Assembly: GCA_900290365.1 (NCBI GenBank)
Contig: OMOE01000148.1
Coordinates: 1-58,897 of the forward strand
Direction: 5' to 3'
DNA: 58,897 nt
Source of the DNA: Syntrophobacter sp. SbD1
GTDB lineage: Bacteria; Desulfobacterota; Syntrophobacteria; Syntrophobacterales; Syntrophobacteraceae
Numbering within the stretch: position 1 is the stretch's first letter; every line of letters starts with the position of its first letter. This document shows, piece by piece, positions 44,074 to 52,254 of this stretch. The notes under the pieces are model-generated. The model searched no databases. It was not told the DNA's origin and saw only the letters and a program-made list of their open reading frames with translations. The position numbers and the translations under genes are program-made.

Positions 44074-46755
44074 ATGCAAGAACTCAATATCATCAAGGCA
44101 CGGTTGGCTGAGGACTTCCGGCGCGAGAAGAACTGGAAGAGGTGGGGACCCTATCTTTCCGAACGGCAATGGGGAACGGTGCGGGAAGACTATTCCGCCG
44201 ACGGTGAAGCCTGGGAGTACTTCCCTCACGACCACGCAAGGAGCCGTGCATACCGCTGGGGGGAGGACGGTCTGCTGGGCATAACGGACCGCGAGGGGCG
44301 CCTCTGTTTTGCGTTGGCGCTTTGGAACGGCCGTGATCCCATACTCAAGGAACGGCTTTTCGGCGTGAGCAACAAAGAAGGCAATCACGGCGAGGATGTT
44401 AAGGAATACTACTTTTACCTGGATTCAACCCCGATTCATTCCTATTGCAAAGCCCTGTATAAGTATCCCCAGAAGGAATTCCCTTACGCGCAGCTTGTTA
44501 GCGAAAACCGCAAAAGAAGCCGCAACGAGCCGGAATTCGAACTCATAGACACGGGCATCTTTGAAGAAAACCGCTATTTCGATATCTTTGCAGAGTATTG
44601 CAAGGGCTCTCCGGATGATATCCTTATCCGGATCACGGCGGCTAACCGGGGTCCACGGACTTCCACACTCCACATCCTTGCGACCCTTTGGTTTCGCAAT
44701 ACCTGGTCATGGGGCCGAACAGGGGAGGCATACTGGCCAAGGCCAAAAATCCATGAGGCCGGAGCGGACATGCTGGTTAGCGAGCATGCATCGCTTGGCC
44801 GGTTCCATCTTGCCGCCGCGCCCGGACCCGATGGAAAGCCCCCGAGATTTCTATTCACGGAAAACGAAACAAACTTCGTCAGGCTCTACGAAGCCAATAA
44901 TCCGGGTCCATACGTCAAAGACGCATTCCATGAGTTATTGGTCCACGGGCGCGAGGAGGCGGTAAACCCCGCAAAGGCAGGGACAAAAGCGGCAGCCTGG
45001 TACAAGCTGGAGGTTCCGGCAGGCTCCGAACAAGTCATAAACCTTCGGCTTTTCGAACATAGAAGTTCCCCGGAAAAAATATTTGGAGAGCAATTCGATC
45101 TGACTTTCAGGAAACGAATCGAAGAAGCTGATGAATTTTATCAATCAATAGATCCAAAGGGCCTCACGGTAAATGAGCGCAAGATATCGAGGCAGGCCTA
45201 TTCCGGTCTTTTGTGGTCCAAGCAGTTCTATCATTTCAGCATAAAGGACTGGGACGATGGAGACCCCGGCGAACCACCCCCTCCTGAAACCCGGAAGTCC
45301 GTCCGCAACAGTGACTGGACTCACCTCTATAACCGGGACGTCATCTCGATGCCCGACAAATGGGAGTATCCCTGGTATGCGATATGGGACCTGGCATTCC
45401 AGATGCTTCCGTTTGCAGAACTGGATCCCTTCTTTGCAAAAGACCAGCTCATATTGCTTCTGCGCGAGTGGTACATGCACCCTAATGGGCAGTTGCCCGC
45501 CTACGAGTGGGACTTCAGCGACGTAAACCCGCCCGTATTCGCCTGGGCCGCATGGCGTGTTTACAAGATCACGGCGCCTCGAGGCGAACGCGACCGGCAA
45601 TTCCTCGCCAGGGTTTTCAACAAGCTGCTGCTAAATTTCACCTGGTGGGTGAACCGCAAGGACCTTGATGGGAAAAACCTTTTTACAGGGGGCTTCCTGG
45701 GACTGGACAATATTGGAATTTTCGACCGCTCCCGCCCGCTGCCGACGGGCGGACACCTGGAACAATCCGATGCAACTGCCTGGATGGCCTTCTACTGTGC
45801 TACTATGCTCTCGATGGCCCTTGAACTGGCAAAATTTTACCCTCCTTACGAAGACATGGCATCCAAGTTTTTCGAGCACTTCATCAATATTGCGGACTCG
45901 ATAAACAATTTCAGAGGCACGGGGCTTTGGGACGACCAGGATGGATTCTATTACGACCATCTTCATCACGACGGCGAGTTCGTCCCCCTGCGAATCAGGT
46001 CATTGGTGGGAATAATCCCGCTGATTGCCGTCGAAGTAATCGAAGACGAGGTGATTCAGAAACTTCCCGGCTTTATGAAGCGCATGAACTGGTTTTTGGA
46101 AAACAGAAAAGACCTTGCGGGAATATCGACATGCATGGCAAAAGACGCAAAAGAGTCGGGGCGCCGCTATCGGCTGATTTCCATTCCCTCGCGTGACAGA
46201 CTCGTTCGATCGCTTAGGCATCTGCTGGACGAAAATGAATTTCTCTCCGCCTATGGAATCCGCTCTTTGTCCAAGATCCACGAGAAAAGTCCTTTTGAGT
46301 TCAAATTAAAGGATACTTTGCTGAGTGTTGGCTACGTTCCAGGGGAATCCGACTCGTATCATTTCGGTGGAAATTCCAACTGGCGGGGTCCGATCTGGTT
46401 TCCGATCAATTACCTGCTGATAGAGGCGCTTGAACGCTATCATCATTTCTACGGAGACAATCTGCGTGTGGAGTTCCCCACAGGTTCCGGGGAACTGATG
46501 AACCTGGATCAGGTGGCCAAAGAACTAACCAGAAGGCTTGTCGGCATTTTTATGCCGGGCAAAGACGGCCGCTGTCCCTGGCACGGGGAAATACCGAATT
46601 TTGCAGAAGATCCCTTCTGGCGCGATCTTACACTTTTTTATGAGTATTTCCATGGTAATAGCGGACGAGGTCTGGGGGCCTCCCATCAGACCGGCTGGAC
46701 CGCCCTGATTACAAGAAATATAAGGGACCTGGCCGGAAGCGGCAGTAACACATGA
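44074..46755 (+). CDS. GH63-type glycoside hydrolase (MGH1-like glucosidase)
   Basis: The 893-residue protein has two parts: a beta-rich N-terminal half (GREDYSADGEAWEYFPHDHA-type strands, residues 1-370) and a C-terminal (alpha/alpha)6 barrel. Barrel motifs include WDLAFQMLPFAELDPFFAK, GQLPAYEWDFSDVNPPVFAW, QSDATAWMAFYCA and NSNWRGPIWFPINYLL. This matches the bacterial GH63/mannosylglycerate-hydrolase-like group. No signal peptide, so it is cytoplasmic and may trim glucosylated solutes or storage glycans. It follows the cyclodeaminase gene after 38 bases with GAGGGTG before the ATG. Confidence 0.88.
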   Translation: MQELNIIKARLAEDFRREKNWKRWGPYLSERQWGTVREDYSADGEAWEYFPHDHARSRAYRWGEDGLLGITDREGRLCFALALWNGRDPILKERLFGVSNKEGNHGEDVKEYYFYLDSTPIHSYCKALYKYPQKEFPYAQLVSENRKRSRNEPEFELIDTGIFEENRYFDIFAEYCKGSPDDILIRITAANRGPRTSTLHILATLWFRNTWSWGRTGEAYWPRPKIHEAGADMLVSEHASLGRFHLAAAPGPDGKPPRFLFTENETNFVRLYEANNPGPYVKDAFHELLVHGREEAVNPAKAGTKAAAWYKLEVPAGSEQVINLRLFEHRSSPEKIFGEQFDLTFRKRIEEADEFYQSIDPKGLTVNERKISRQAYSGLLWSKQFYHFSIKDWDDGDPGEPPPPETRKSVRNSDWTHLYNRDVISMPDKWEYPWYAIWDLAFQMLPFAELDPFFAKDQLILLLREWYMHPNGQLPAYEWDFSDVNPPVFAWAAWRVYKITAPRGERDRQFLARVFNKLLLNFTWWVNRKDLDGKNLFTGGFLGLDNIGIFDRSRPLPTGGHLEQSDATAWMAFYCATMLSMALELAKFYPPYEDMASKFFEHFINIADSINNFRGTGLWDDQDGFYYDHLHHDGEFVPLRIRSLVGIIPLIAVEVIEDEVIQKLPGFMKRMNWFLENRKDLAGISTCMAKDAKESGRRYRLISIPSRDRLVRSLRHLLDENEFLSAYGIRSLSKIHEKSPFEFKLKDTLLSVGYVPGESDSYHFGGNSNWRGPIWFPINYLLIEALERYHHFYGDNLRVEFPTGSGELMNLDQVAKELTRRLVGIFMPGKDGRCPWHGEIPNFAEDPFWRDLTLFYEYFHGNSGRGLGASHQTGWTALITRNIRDLAGSGSNT

Positions 46756-46792
46756 AGAAGCCCGCCGAGGAAGGCGGCGATGCCTTTACCCT

Positions 46793-47503
46793 TTATTCCC
46801 GTGTGGCGCCGCCGGCGCCCAGCCGCATGAATGCTTTCTCGAGCCTTCCTCGGAAGATGACCGCAAGCGCACCGGATGCCAGCCCAAAAGCAGCGATGGA
46901 CCAAAACATCCAGTATTGCTCTCCCTTGAGAGAACTGCCTTCCAGGCTGAGCAAAATTGTTCCGAAGAGCCTGCCCGCAGTTGACAAAACAAGGTATTCC
47001 ATTGTGGAAACGGCGCTCAGTCCAAAAATATAGCAGAAATAATCCTTAGGTATTCCTGGAATGAAAAACAGCAAAAAGACTAGGAACAAACCTTTGCTTT
47101 TTACAATATAATCGAACCGTTTCATGATTGCCGGGGGAACGATTTTTTCCGCCAGTGGTTTCCCGAACACTCTGGCGAGCAGGAAAGCAACGTATGATCC
47201 GATAGTCAATCCGATGGTGGACAGCACTGTCCCGTTGATAAGACCATATAAATATCCGCCCAGTATTCCTGTGACCTCCCCCGGAATGGGTGCGATAATG
47301 ACCTGTACAGACTGGAGCGCAATAAAGCCGGCAGCGCGCCAGGCGCCCAGGGAGTCCAGGAACTGAAGCATCTTTTGCTTGCGTACAAAAAGACTGACCA
47401 GGTCGAGATGGTAAAGGGAAAAGGACATTCCCCCTATTATCAGAACAAAGGCAAAGAGCCTGAGCCACACGAAGTTGAGTTTTCGAGCTTCGGTTTCCGC
47501 CAT
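46793..47503 (-). CDS. TVP38/TMEM64 (DedA-like) membrane protein
   Basis: About 236 residues from ATG 47503 (MAETEARKLNF) after GGGGGTG; an upstream ATG exists at 47521. It has five or six membrane segments (VWLRLFAFVLIIGGMSFSLY, VTGILGGYLYGLINGT, FLVFLLFFIPGIPKDYFCYI) and the family signature APIPGEVTGILGG and FFIPGIPKD. It belongs to the DedA superfamily, implicated in lipid scrambling or small-molecule transport. It is convergent with the glycosidase gene. Confidence 0.88.
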   Translation of the reverse strand: MAETEARKLNFVWLRLFAFVLIIGGMSFSLYHLDLVSLFVRKQKMLQFLDSLGAWRAAGFIALQSVQVIIAPIPGEVTGILGGYLYGLINGTVLSTIGLTIGSYVAFLLARVFGKPLAEKIVPPAIMKRFDYIVKSKGLFLVFLLFFIPGIPKDYFCYIFGLSAVSTMEYLVLSTAGRLFGTILLSLEGSSLKGEQYWMFWSIAAFGLASGALAVIFRGRLEKAFMRLGAGGATRE

Positions 47504-47573
47504 TGCACCCCCTGTTGTCATCGGGTTTCCCTGAATCAGATTAATCAATCTCCGGCGTTACGCCAAGGTAATA

Positions 47574-47645
47574 TCTCAATTCCTCAATCCCTAAATTCTT
47601 AAATTTAACTTCTAAATTCCTCAATTCCTAAATTTAACTTCTTTA
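47574..47645. repeat. CTCAATTCCTAAATT AT-rich tandem repeats
   Basis: The words CCTCAATTCCTAAATT and AAATTTAACTTC occur two or three times in direct order. The region is upstream of a plus-strand gene at 47755 and contains no ORF. Confidence 0.7.
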
Positions 47646-47754
47646 TTTACCATCACCTTGCAAGCTATAATCCTTTACTCACTCTGTAGCTCACACAGAT
47701 TTTTGAAACAATTGCCTGCGCAATAAAAAGCTTTTAGCGAACGGCGTCGGCTTT

Positions 47755-48741
47755 ATGATTTCGGATTTGCGGAAAAAAATGGCTGTCATAACGATATCCG
47801 GAGAGCCTGGTGTTTTAGACAAAGAAGTGGCGGCGCGGCTTGCCGGTCAGTTGGGGTTCTTGCTGATAGACAAAGCCGGGATTGCTCAACTCTCGGGCGA
47901 AATGGATCTGGAAGAGGCCCGGCTTCAAAAGGTGGACGAAGCGATCTCAAGGGGGGACACTGATATCGATTCGGAAACCGAAGCTTGCGCCCGGCTCTTG
48001 CAAGACTCTGTTGCCCAGTTGGCGGAAGAACAGGACGTAGTGATAATCGGCAGGGGCGCACAGGGATTATTCCGCAATCTGCCGGGCACATTGCATGTGC
48101 GGTTTATTGCGCCGCGTGATTTTCGCGTTTCGCAGACGATGACCCGCGGGAGATTGTCCGAGCGGGAAGCCCGAAGGCTGATTAAAACTCAGGAACTGGA
48201 GCGGGCCCGTTACCTGAAGTTTCTTTATAATTTGAACCCGTCGGACCCGGGCCTCTACGATTTGACCATCCGGATTGATCGGTTGTCGATCGGGCAGGCA
48301 TTGAAAGTGATAGTGACGGCTGTTGATGAGATGGAGCTTCGGCAGGTCCCGAGGGACCGGATCGTAAAGGACCTTTTGCACCAAATGCCGGAAAGAAAAG
48401 ACAACGGACGATTTGCCAACGCCGCTGAAACGGAATTTGCAGGTTTTCTCGAATTTTATCATATCCCGTTCGAATACGAATGTCGCACTTTCCCTTTGGA
48501 ATCCGATGCGCACGGCAAGGTAACGGAGGCTTTCACACCCGATTTTTACCTCCCGGAACAGGACCTCTTCATTGAATTAACCACTATGAAACAAAGTCTG
48601 GTGACCCGTAAGAACCGGAAAGTCCGGAAACTGCGCAAACTCTATCCCAATGTTAATATACGCATCTTTTACCAGCGGGATTTTTACAATCTGATGGCCA
48701 AGTACGGCTTACTAGCCGACAAGCCGGTTCGCAATGGATGA
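47755..48741 (+). CDS. Cytidylate-kinase-like domain fused to a PD-(D/E)XK-like nuclease domain
   Basis: The 328-residue protein starts with a cytidylate-kinase-like domain (about 8-210): VITISGEPGVLDKEVAARLA, DVVIIGRGAQGLF and the TRGRLSEREARRLIK lid region. The P-loop lacks the usual GSGK, so phosphoryl transfer is doubtful. Residues 220-328 look like a restriction-nuclease-type core: EFAGFLEFYHIPFEYE, then FTPDFYLPEQDLFIELTTMK, fitting PD...ExT with a following Lys. This fusion is not one I know by name. It overlaps the start of hpt by 8 bases, so the two are coupled and may share nucleotide metabolism. Confidence 0.7.
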   Translation: MISDLRKKMAVITISGEPGVLDKEVAARLAGQLGFLLIDKAGIAQLSGEMDLEEARLQKVDEAISRGDTDIDSETEACARLLQDSVAQLAEEQDVVIIGRGAQGLFRNLPGTLHVRFIAPRDFRVSQTMTRGRLSEREARRLIKTQELERARYLKFLYNLNPSDPGLYDLTIRIDRLSIGQALKVIVTAVDEMELRQVPRDRIVKDLLHQMPERKDNGRFANAAETEFAGFLEFYHIPFEYECRTFPLESDAHGKVTEAFTPDFYLPEQDLFIELTTMKQSLVTRKNRKVRKLRKLYPNVNIRIFYQRDFYNLMAKYGLLADKPVRNG

Positions 48742-49291
48742 TATGCCCGATAATATTGTCGAGATTTTGATCTCACAACAGGCGGTTGAAAGGCGCATTG
48801 CCGAAATGGGCAGGGAAATCGCCGCCGCCTATCAGGATAGTCTGCCGCTGCTGGTCGGGGTGCTCAAAGGATGCATGATCTTCATGTCCGATCTGGTAAA
48901 ACAGATCGATATCCCACTGGAAATTGATTTTATTTCGGCAATGAGTTACGGAGGCGTACAAAAGTCCAGCGGCGCGGCGCGGATAACAAAAGATCTCGAC
49001 TGTGTAATCGAAGGACGAGACGTACTCCTCATTGAAGGTATCGTAGATACCGGGATGACCGCCGGGTACCTTCTGCGCAACCTGCAGGCCCGCCAACCCC
49101 GCAGCCTGCGCGTGTGCACACTCCTGGACAAGGAAGTCCGCCGAATCGTTAAAATTCCCATCTCATTCAGGGGCTTCAGCGTCCCCGACAGGTTCCTGGT
49201 GGGCTACGGCCTGGATTTCCGCCAGCTCTACCGTAACCTGCCCTACATCGGCGTCCTGAGTAATGAAATTACCGGACTGGACCGCAGGTGA
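48734..49291 (+). CDS. hpt: Hypoxanthine phosphoribosyltransferase
   Basis: The 185-residue protein has the type I PRTase fold: LVGVLKGCMIFMSDLV near the N-terminus, FISAMSYGGV flexible loop, the PRPP motif VLLIEGIVDTGMTAGYL and the base-binding region FLVGYGLDFRQLYRNLPYIGV. One difference: the usual VEDIVDTG reads IEGIVDTG, losing one acidic residue. It salvages hypoxanthine or guanine to nucleotides. It starts inside the end of the kinase-like fusion gene. The next downstream feature is the candidate RNA and terminator at 49330-49604. Confidence 0.93.
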   Translation: MDDMPDNIVEILISQQAVERRIAEMGREIAAAYQDSLPLLVGVLKGCMIFMSDLVKQIDIPLEIDFISAMSYGGVQKSSGAARITKDLDCVIEGRDVLLIEGIVDTGMTAGYLLRNLQARQPRSLRVCTLLDKEVRRIVKIPISFRGFSVPDRFLVGYGLDFRQLYRNLPYIGVLSNEITGLDRR

Positions 49292-49604
49292 AGAGTGATC
49301 CCCGAAAAATGATCACTGATGCTTGACACTCAATTTTCCGTGCATAACTTCATAGCTGAGTCCTGAGAGGTCGGAGTAAGAAGCCCAGTGAATACGCTCG
49401 GCGGAAATACTCAACGGAAAAAAGAAGGCTCAAAAGCTTTCGATGGGAAGTTGAGAAAAAAAGCCGGGATGAGCGCAAGCAAAAGCTGGGAAGCTGAAAA
49501 GGTCACTTAGGGCTCAACTTTTTTCGATTGCCTTCTCCTTATCTTTACAGACGAATATTGTTGATAAAAAACAGGCCGGATTGACTCTTCCGGCCTGTTT
49601 TTTT
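49292..49604 (+). ncRNA. Candidate structured RNA ending in an intrinsic terminator
   Basis: No coding frame. Two nested pairings are visible: GAAGGC (49424-49429) with GCCTTC (49530-49535), and inside them AAGTTGAG (49448-49455) with CTCAACTT (49513-49520). The region ends in the terminator at 49571-49604. It lies between hpt and the convergent cold-shock gene. It could be a small RNA or only the long 3' end of the hpt transcript. No known RNA family is recognised. Confidence 0.35.
49571..49604 (+). terminator. Strong rho-independent terminator
   Basis: ACAGGCCGGA and TCCGGCCTGT form a perfect 10-bp GC-rich stem with an 8-base loop, followed by seven T residues. It is the clearest intrinsic terminator in the window. 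The A-tract on its left side could make it work in both directions. Confidence 0.93.
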
Positions 49605-49686
49605 CATAACAGTTCACTCCAGCAACTCATGTCCCTGCCGGTCATCCTGTTTCTTGACGCCGCCGGAGGCTGCGACGGAACCTGCC

Positions 49687-49746
49687 GCGGTCCCACCGCC
49701 CGCCGCCGAAGGTTTGGGTGGCGAACCTGTCTGCGGTCCCACCGCC
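49687..49746. repeat. GCGGTCCCACCGCC repeat element, copy 1
   Basis: Starts GCGGTCCCACCGCCCGCCG and ends CTGCGGTCCCACCGCC. Its inverted counterpart lies at 51962-52021, inside the transglycosylase gene. Both share GGCGAACCTG-CTGCGG in the middle. Confidence 0.85.
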
Positions 49747-49749
49747 CGA

Positions 49750-49950
49750 TCAATGCAGCTTTTTCACGTTTACCGCCATAGGCCCTTTGGCCCCCTGCTC
49801 CTCCTCGAAGGTGACGAGATCGCCTTCATTGAGGCTCTTGAAACCCAGTCCCTCGATGCACTTGTGATGGACGAACAGATCTTTTCCACTCTCCGTTTCG
49901 ATGAAACCATAACCCTTGTTGTCATCGAACCATTTTACTTTGCCTTCCAT
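49750..49950 (-). CDS. Cold-shock domain protein
   Basis: A 66-residue CspA-family protein starting at ATG 49950 ([18 protein letters not shown]) after AAAGGA. RNP1 is GYGFIE, and RNP2 is DLFVHHKCI (FVHH where FVHF or FVHI is usual). It binds single-stranded nucleic acid as an RNA chaperone and often acts as an autoregulated cold-shock protein. It is convergent with hpt and shares the strong terminator. Its leader (49951-50020) is AT-rich. Confidence 0.95.
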   Translation of the reverse strand: MEGKVKWFDDNKGYGFIETESGKDLFVHHKCIEGLGFKSLNEGDLVTFEEEQGAKGPMAVNVKKLH

Positions 49951-50020
49951 AATAGCAATCCTTTCACGGATGTTAGCATCCAAGCCTGATTTATTAATAA
50001 TTTAATACATTTGTTTAGAA

Positions 50021-50120
50021 CAGTCGTTAGTGGTCAGTGGTCAGAAAAGACTGGTTTCTCAGCTTTTTCCGGCCACTGGCCACTGCCTTTTCCCGGGCAC
50101 CGGCCACCGGCCACTCTGAC
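50021..50120. repeat. GTGGTCAGTGG/CCACTGGCC dispersed repeat
   Basis: CAGTCGTTAGTGGTCAGTGG and later GGCCACTGGCCACTG plus GGCCACCGGCCACTC occur in direct and inverted order. Related copies are at 42405-42459 and 57603-57674. It supplies the extra N-terminal codons of the hsp20 frame that follows. Confidence 0.75.
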
Positions 50121-50132
50121 TTGACAAGGGCA

Positions 50133-50509
50133 ATGGTCCGTTTACGCGAGTTGATGCCTTCGGTGCTGAAGGAGCACGGTGAACTTTTGCCTGCTTTCGA
50201 TATCGCCGAGGCTGACGATCATTCCATCGTTAAGGCCGATCTGCCCGGGATAGAGCCCAAAAGCCTGGATATAAGCCTGAGCGGAAATGTCTTCACCATA
50301 AGGGGCGAAAAGAAAGAAGAACGCGAGGAGAAAAACGAGCGTTATTACACTGTGGAGCGGCAGTTCGGCTCTTTCAGCCGTACGTTCATGCTGCTTCGGA
50401 AGTCAAGGAAGAAGGGATTGAAGCCTCCTATAAGGATGGCGTACTGAACGTAACGATTCCCAAATTGCAACGTGCGAAACAGAAGAAAATTCAGGTAAAA
50501 ATGAACTGA
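50133..50509 (+). pseudogene. Hsp20/alpha-crystallin chaperone with a one-base frameshift
   Basis: From ATG 50133 (MVRLRELMPSV) the frame shows a clear alpha-crystallin domain: AFDIAEADDHSIVKADLPGI, DISLSGNVFTIRGEKKEE and YYTVERQFGSFSRTFML. It then goes out of frame near 50395. A shift of one base restores the typical ending SEVKEEGIEASYKDGVLNVT and IPKLQRAKQKKIQVKMN, with TGA at 50507-50509. The expected protein is about 126 residues. The frame's upstream codons come from a dispersed repeat, so the true start is uncertain. Either a real pseudogene or a base-call error. Confidence 0.75.
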
Positions 50510-50521
50510 ACGAAATTGGGC

Positions 50522-50579
50522 GAATGGGTGAAAGGCAAGTTGAACAGTGCCGGGATGCTTTTTTCCCGTTCACCCATTC
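50522..50579. terminator. GAATGGGTGAA hairpin between convergent genes
   Basis: GAATGGGTGAA (50522-50532) and TTCACCCATTC (50569-50579) are perfect complements around a 36-base loop, between the hsp20 remnant and the minus-strand kinase gene. It has no U-tract immediately after the stem. Confidence 0.5.
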
Positions 50580-50606
50580 ACCCGTTCTAAGCAACTCATC
50601 CGTTCT

Positions 50607-51092
50607 TTACAGCTTGTAGCCGATCTTTCGGAGCAGGTCCTTGCGCCAGTTGATTTCAGCTTCGTCTTCAACGCCCTTGGTTGAAAAACCGTCCACAACG
50701 CCCATAACACCACGGCCCTGCTCCGTTTGCGCCATAATCACTTCCGTGGGGTTGGCCGTTGCGCAGAATATCCGGCACACCTCCGGGACCATCTTGATAG
50801 TGTTCAAGACATTTACAGGATAGAATCCGGGTCCGAGAAAAATGATAAAGCTATGACCGGCCGCAATGAGTTGGGCGTTCTTTCGGGCAAGCTCGATCAT
50901 TTCCGGGTCGGTCCCCGACCACCGGACCAGGCATTTGCCCGAGGCTTCGCAGAATGCGACACCAAACCTGATGCCCGGCACGGCAGACACAAGCGCCTCG
51001 TGGATGTCCTCCACGGTTTTGATGAAATGAGTCTGGCCAAAAATGAAATTGATCTCTTCAGGCTTTTCGATCCTCACGGTGATTAGCTGCAT
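50607..51092 (-). CDS. Adenosine-specific kinase
   Basis: The 161-residue protein from ATG 51092 (MQLITVRIEKPEEINFIFGQ) belongs to the small adenosine-specific kinase family (COG1839 type): THFIKTVEDIHEALVSAVP, FGVAFCEASGKCLVRW, and PTEVIMAQTEQGRGVMGVVD. It has no P-loop; the family uses a distinct fold and phosphorylates adenosine with ADP or ATP. It is cytoplasmic, probably for nucleoside salvage. The start lies inside the transglycosylase frame end, overlapping it by a few bases. Confidence 0.88.
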   Translation of the reverse strand: MQLITVRIEKPEEINFIFGQTHFIKTVEDIHEALVSAVPGIRFGVAFCEASGKCLVRWSGTDPEMIELARKNAQLIAAGHSFIIFLGPGFYPVNVLNTIKMVPEVCRIFCATANPTEVIMAQTEQGRGVMGVVDGFSTKGVEDEAEINWRKDLLRKIGYKL

Positions 51093-51094
51093 TA

Positions 51095-52066
51095 TCAATA
51101 CTCCTTCCCCGCCCTTTGGGCTATTCCCAAAACCGTGCGGACATATGCCTTACTGTGGTTGTATTCCCAGATAACCGCTTCCCTGTCCGAAGGGAATCTT
51201 GCCTCACACCACCCATGCGCGCGCAGATAATTGGCGGTGCTGAAAATAGCGTCCTCAGCATTATAGAGGTCTATGCGCCCGTCACCATTGCCATCAGCAC
51301 CAAACTTTGCCAGGCTGCTCGGCAAAAATTGCGGCCAGCCGATGGCGCCCATTACGGATCCTTTGAGTGACTCGGGCCTTATCCCATGCGTATTTTCCAG
51401 ATCAAACAGGGCGTACAGTTCCCTGTAAGCCCAATCGGAACGGTCAAGCAGCTTTTTGTCGAAAGCCTCACGCCCCCACTTCTGACGGTCCCTCGCCGAA
51501 AGAAGCCTCCACACTTTATCGCGGTTAGCCTTCCGATCCATTATGGAAAAGGTCGAAAATACTGCAAGCGTTGAGGTTTTTCCGGTGTATGATCCGAAAT
51601 GGGTTTCGACCAGCATAATCGCCGCAATGACTTCGGGACCCACTCCGTAAGCCGCTTTGGCCCTTCGGAAACAATTGCGGTGATCGGCTATGAATTGTCG
51701 TACTGCCGCTATTTCCTGAGGCGCCAGGAAATGGTCATAGTTCGCCTGGCCTTCCCGGATCTTCATGGTCTGGGCTACAAGCCCGAGCATAGGGGGCGGG
51801 ACGGAGCGGAAGGCGCCGGCGACCTGCGAAGGCGAAAAACCGTCCTGCAACAACTTGTGCTGAAGACCTCCATAAACCTCTTCAGCCGAATTGGCGATCC
51901 AGGGATCAAATAAGAGAACCATGAAAATCAAAGCGCACAGAAATGCAAGCAGGCAATTCAAGCGGTGGGACCGCAGCCAGGTTCGCCGCTGCCTCCGGCG
52001 GCGGCAGGCGGTGGGACCGCCAGCACGGACAGGGATCGCTTTTTTCAACATCTGGTGACACCTCAT
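51095..52066 (-). CDS. Lytic murein transglycosylase (MltB-like)
   Basis: The folded part has the SLT_2/MltB pattern: AAYGVGPEVIAAIMLVETHFG with the catalytic Glu, STLAVFSTFSIMD, DRSDWAYRELYALFDLE, GSVMGAIGWPQFLPSSLAKF, and DGNGDGRIDLYNAEDAIFSTA. It cleaves peptidoglycan with anhydro-muramyl formation, at the periplasmic face. A hydrophobic segment (CLLAFLCALIFMVLLFDPWIA) serves as signal peptide or anchor. The preceding residues 15-38 (AGGPTACRRRRQRRTWLRSH) are translated from a dispersed repeat (51962-52021), so the annotated N-terminus may be artificial. Full length as called is 323 residues. Confidence 0.82.
   Translation of the reverse strand: MRCHQMLKKAIPVRAGGPTACRRRRQRRTWLRSHRLNCLLAFLCALIFMVLLFDPWIANSAEEVYGGLQHKLLQDGFSPSQVAGAFRSVPPPMLGLVAQTMKIREGQANYDHFLAPQEIAAVRQFIADHRNCFRRAKAAYGVGPEVIAAIMLVETHFGSYTGKTSTLAVFSTFSIMDRKANRDKVWRLLSARDRQKWGREAFDKKLLDRSDWAYRELYALFDLENTHGIRPESLKGSVMGAIGWPQFLPSSLAKFGADGNGDGRIDLYNAEDAIFSTANYLRAHGWCEARFPSDREAVIWEYNHSKAYVRTVLGIAQRAGKEY
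51962..52021. repeat. GCGGTGGGACCGC repeat element, copy 2
   Basis: Inverted relative to the copy at 49687-49746, with the shared AGGTTCGCC core. It lies in the 5' coding part of the minus-strand transglycosylase, keeping the frame open. Confidence 0.85.
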
Positions 52067-52254
52067 AGCGGATAACCGGAATCAGTGAATCGACTTTTGA
52101 GTTTTGCCTTGAGATTAACAAATTATTTATTATAGTTTATCGGCGCTGTTTATGCAAACGTGGCTGACGGGGATCCACGGTAAATTTGTTCTCCTTCAAG
52201 GATACATGCATCAATTGTTACAATGACGAACAGAGGACTCTCAGAGGGAAACAA

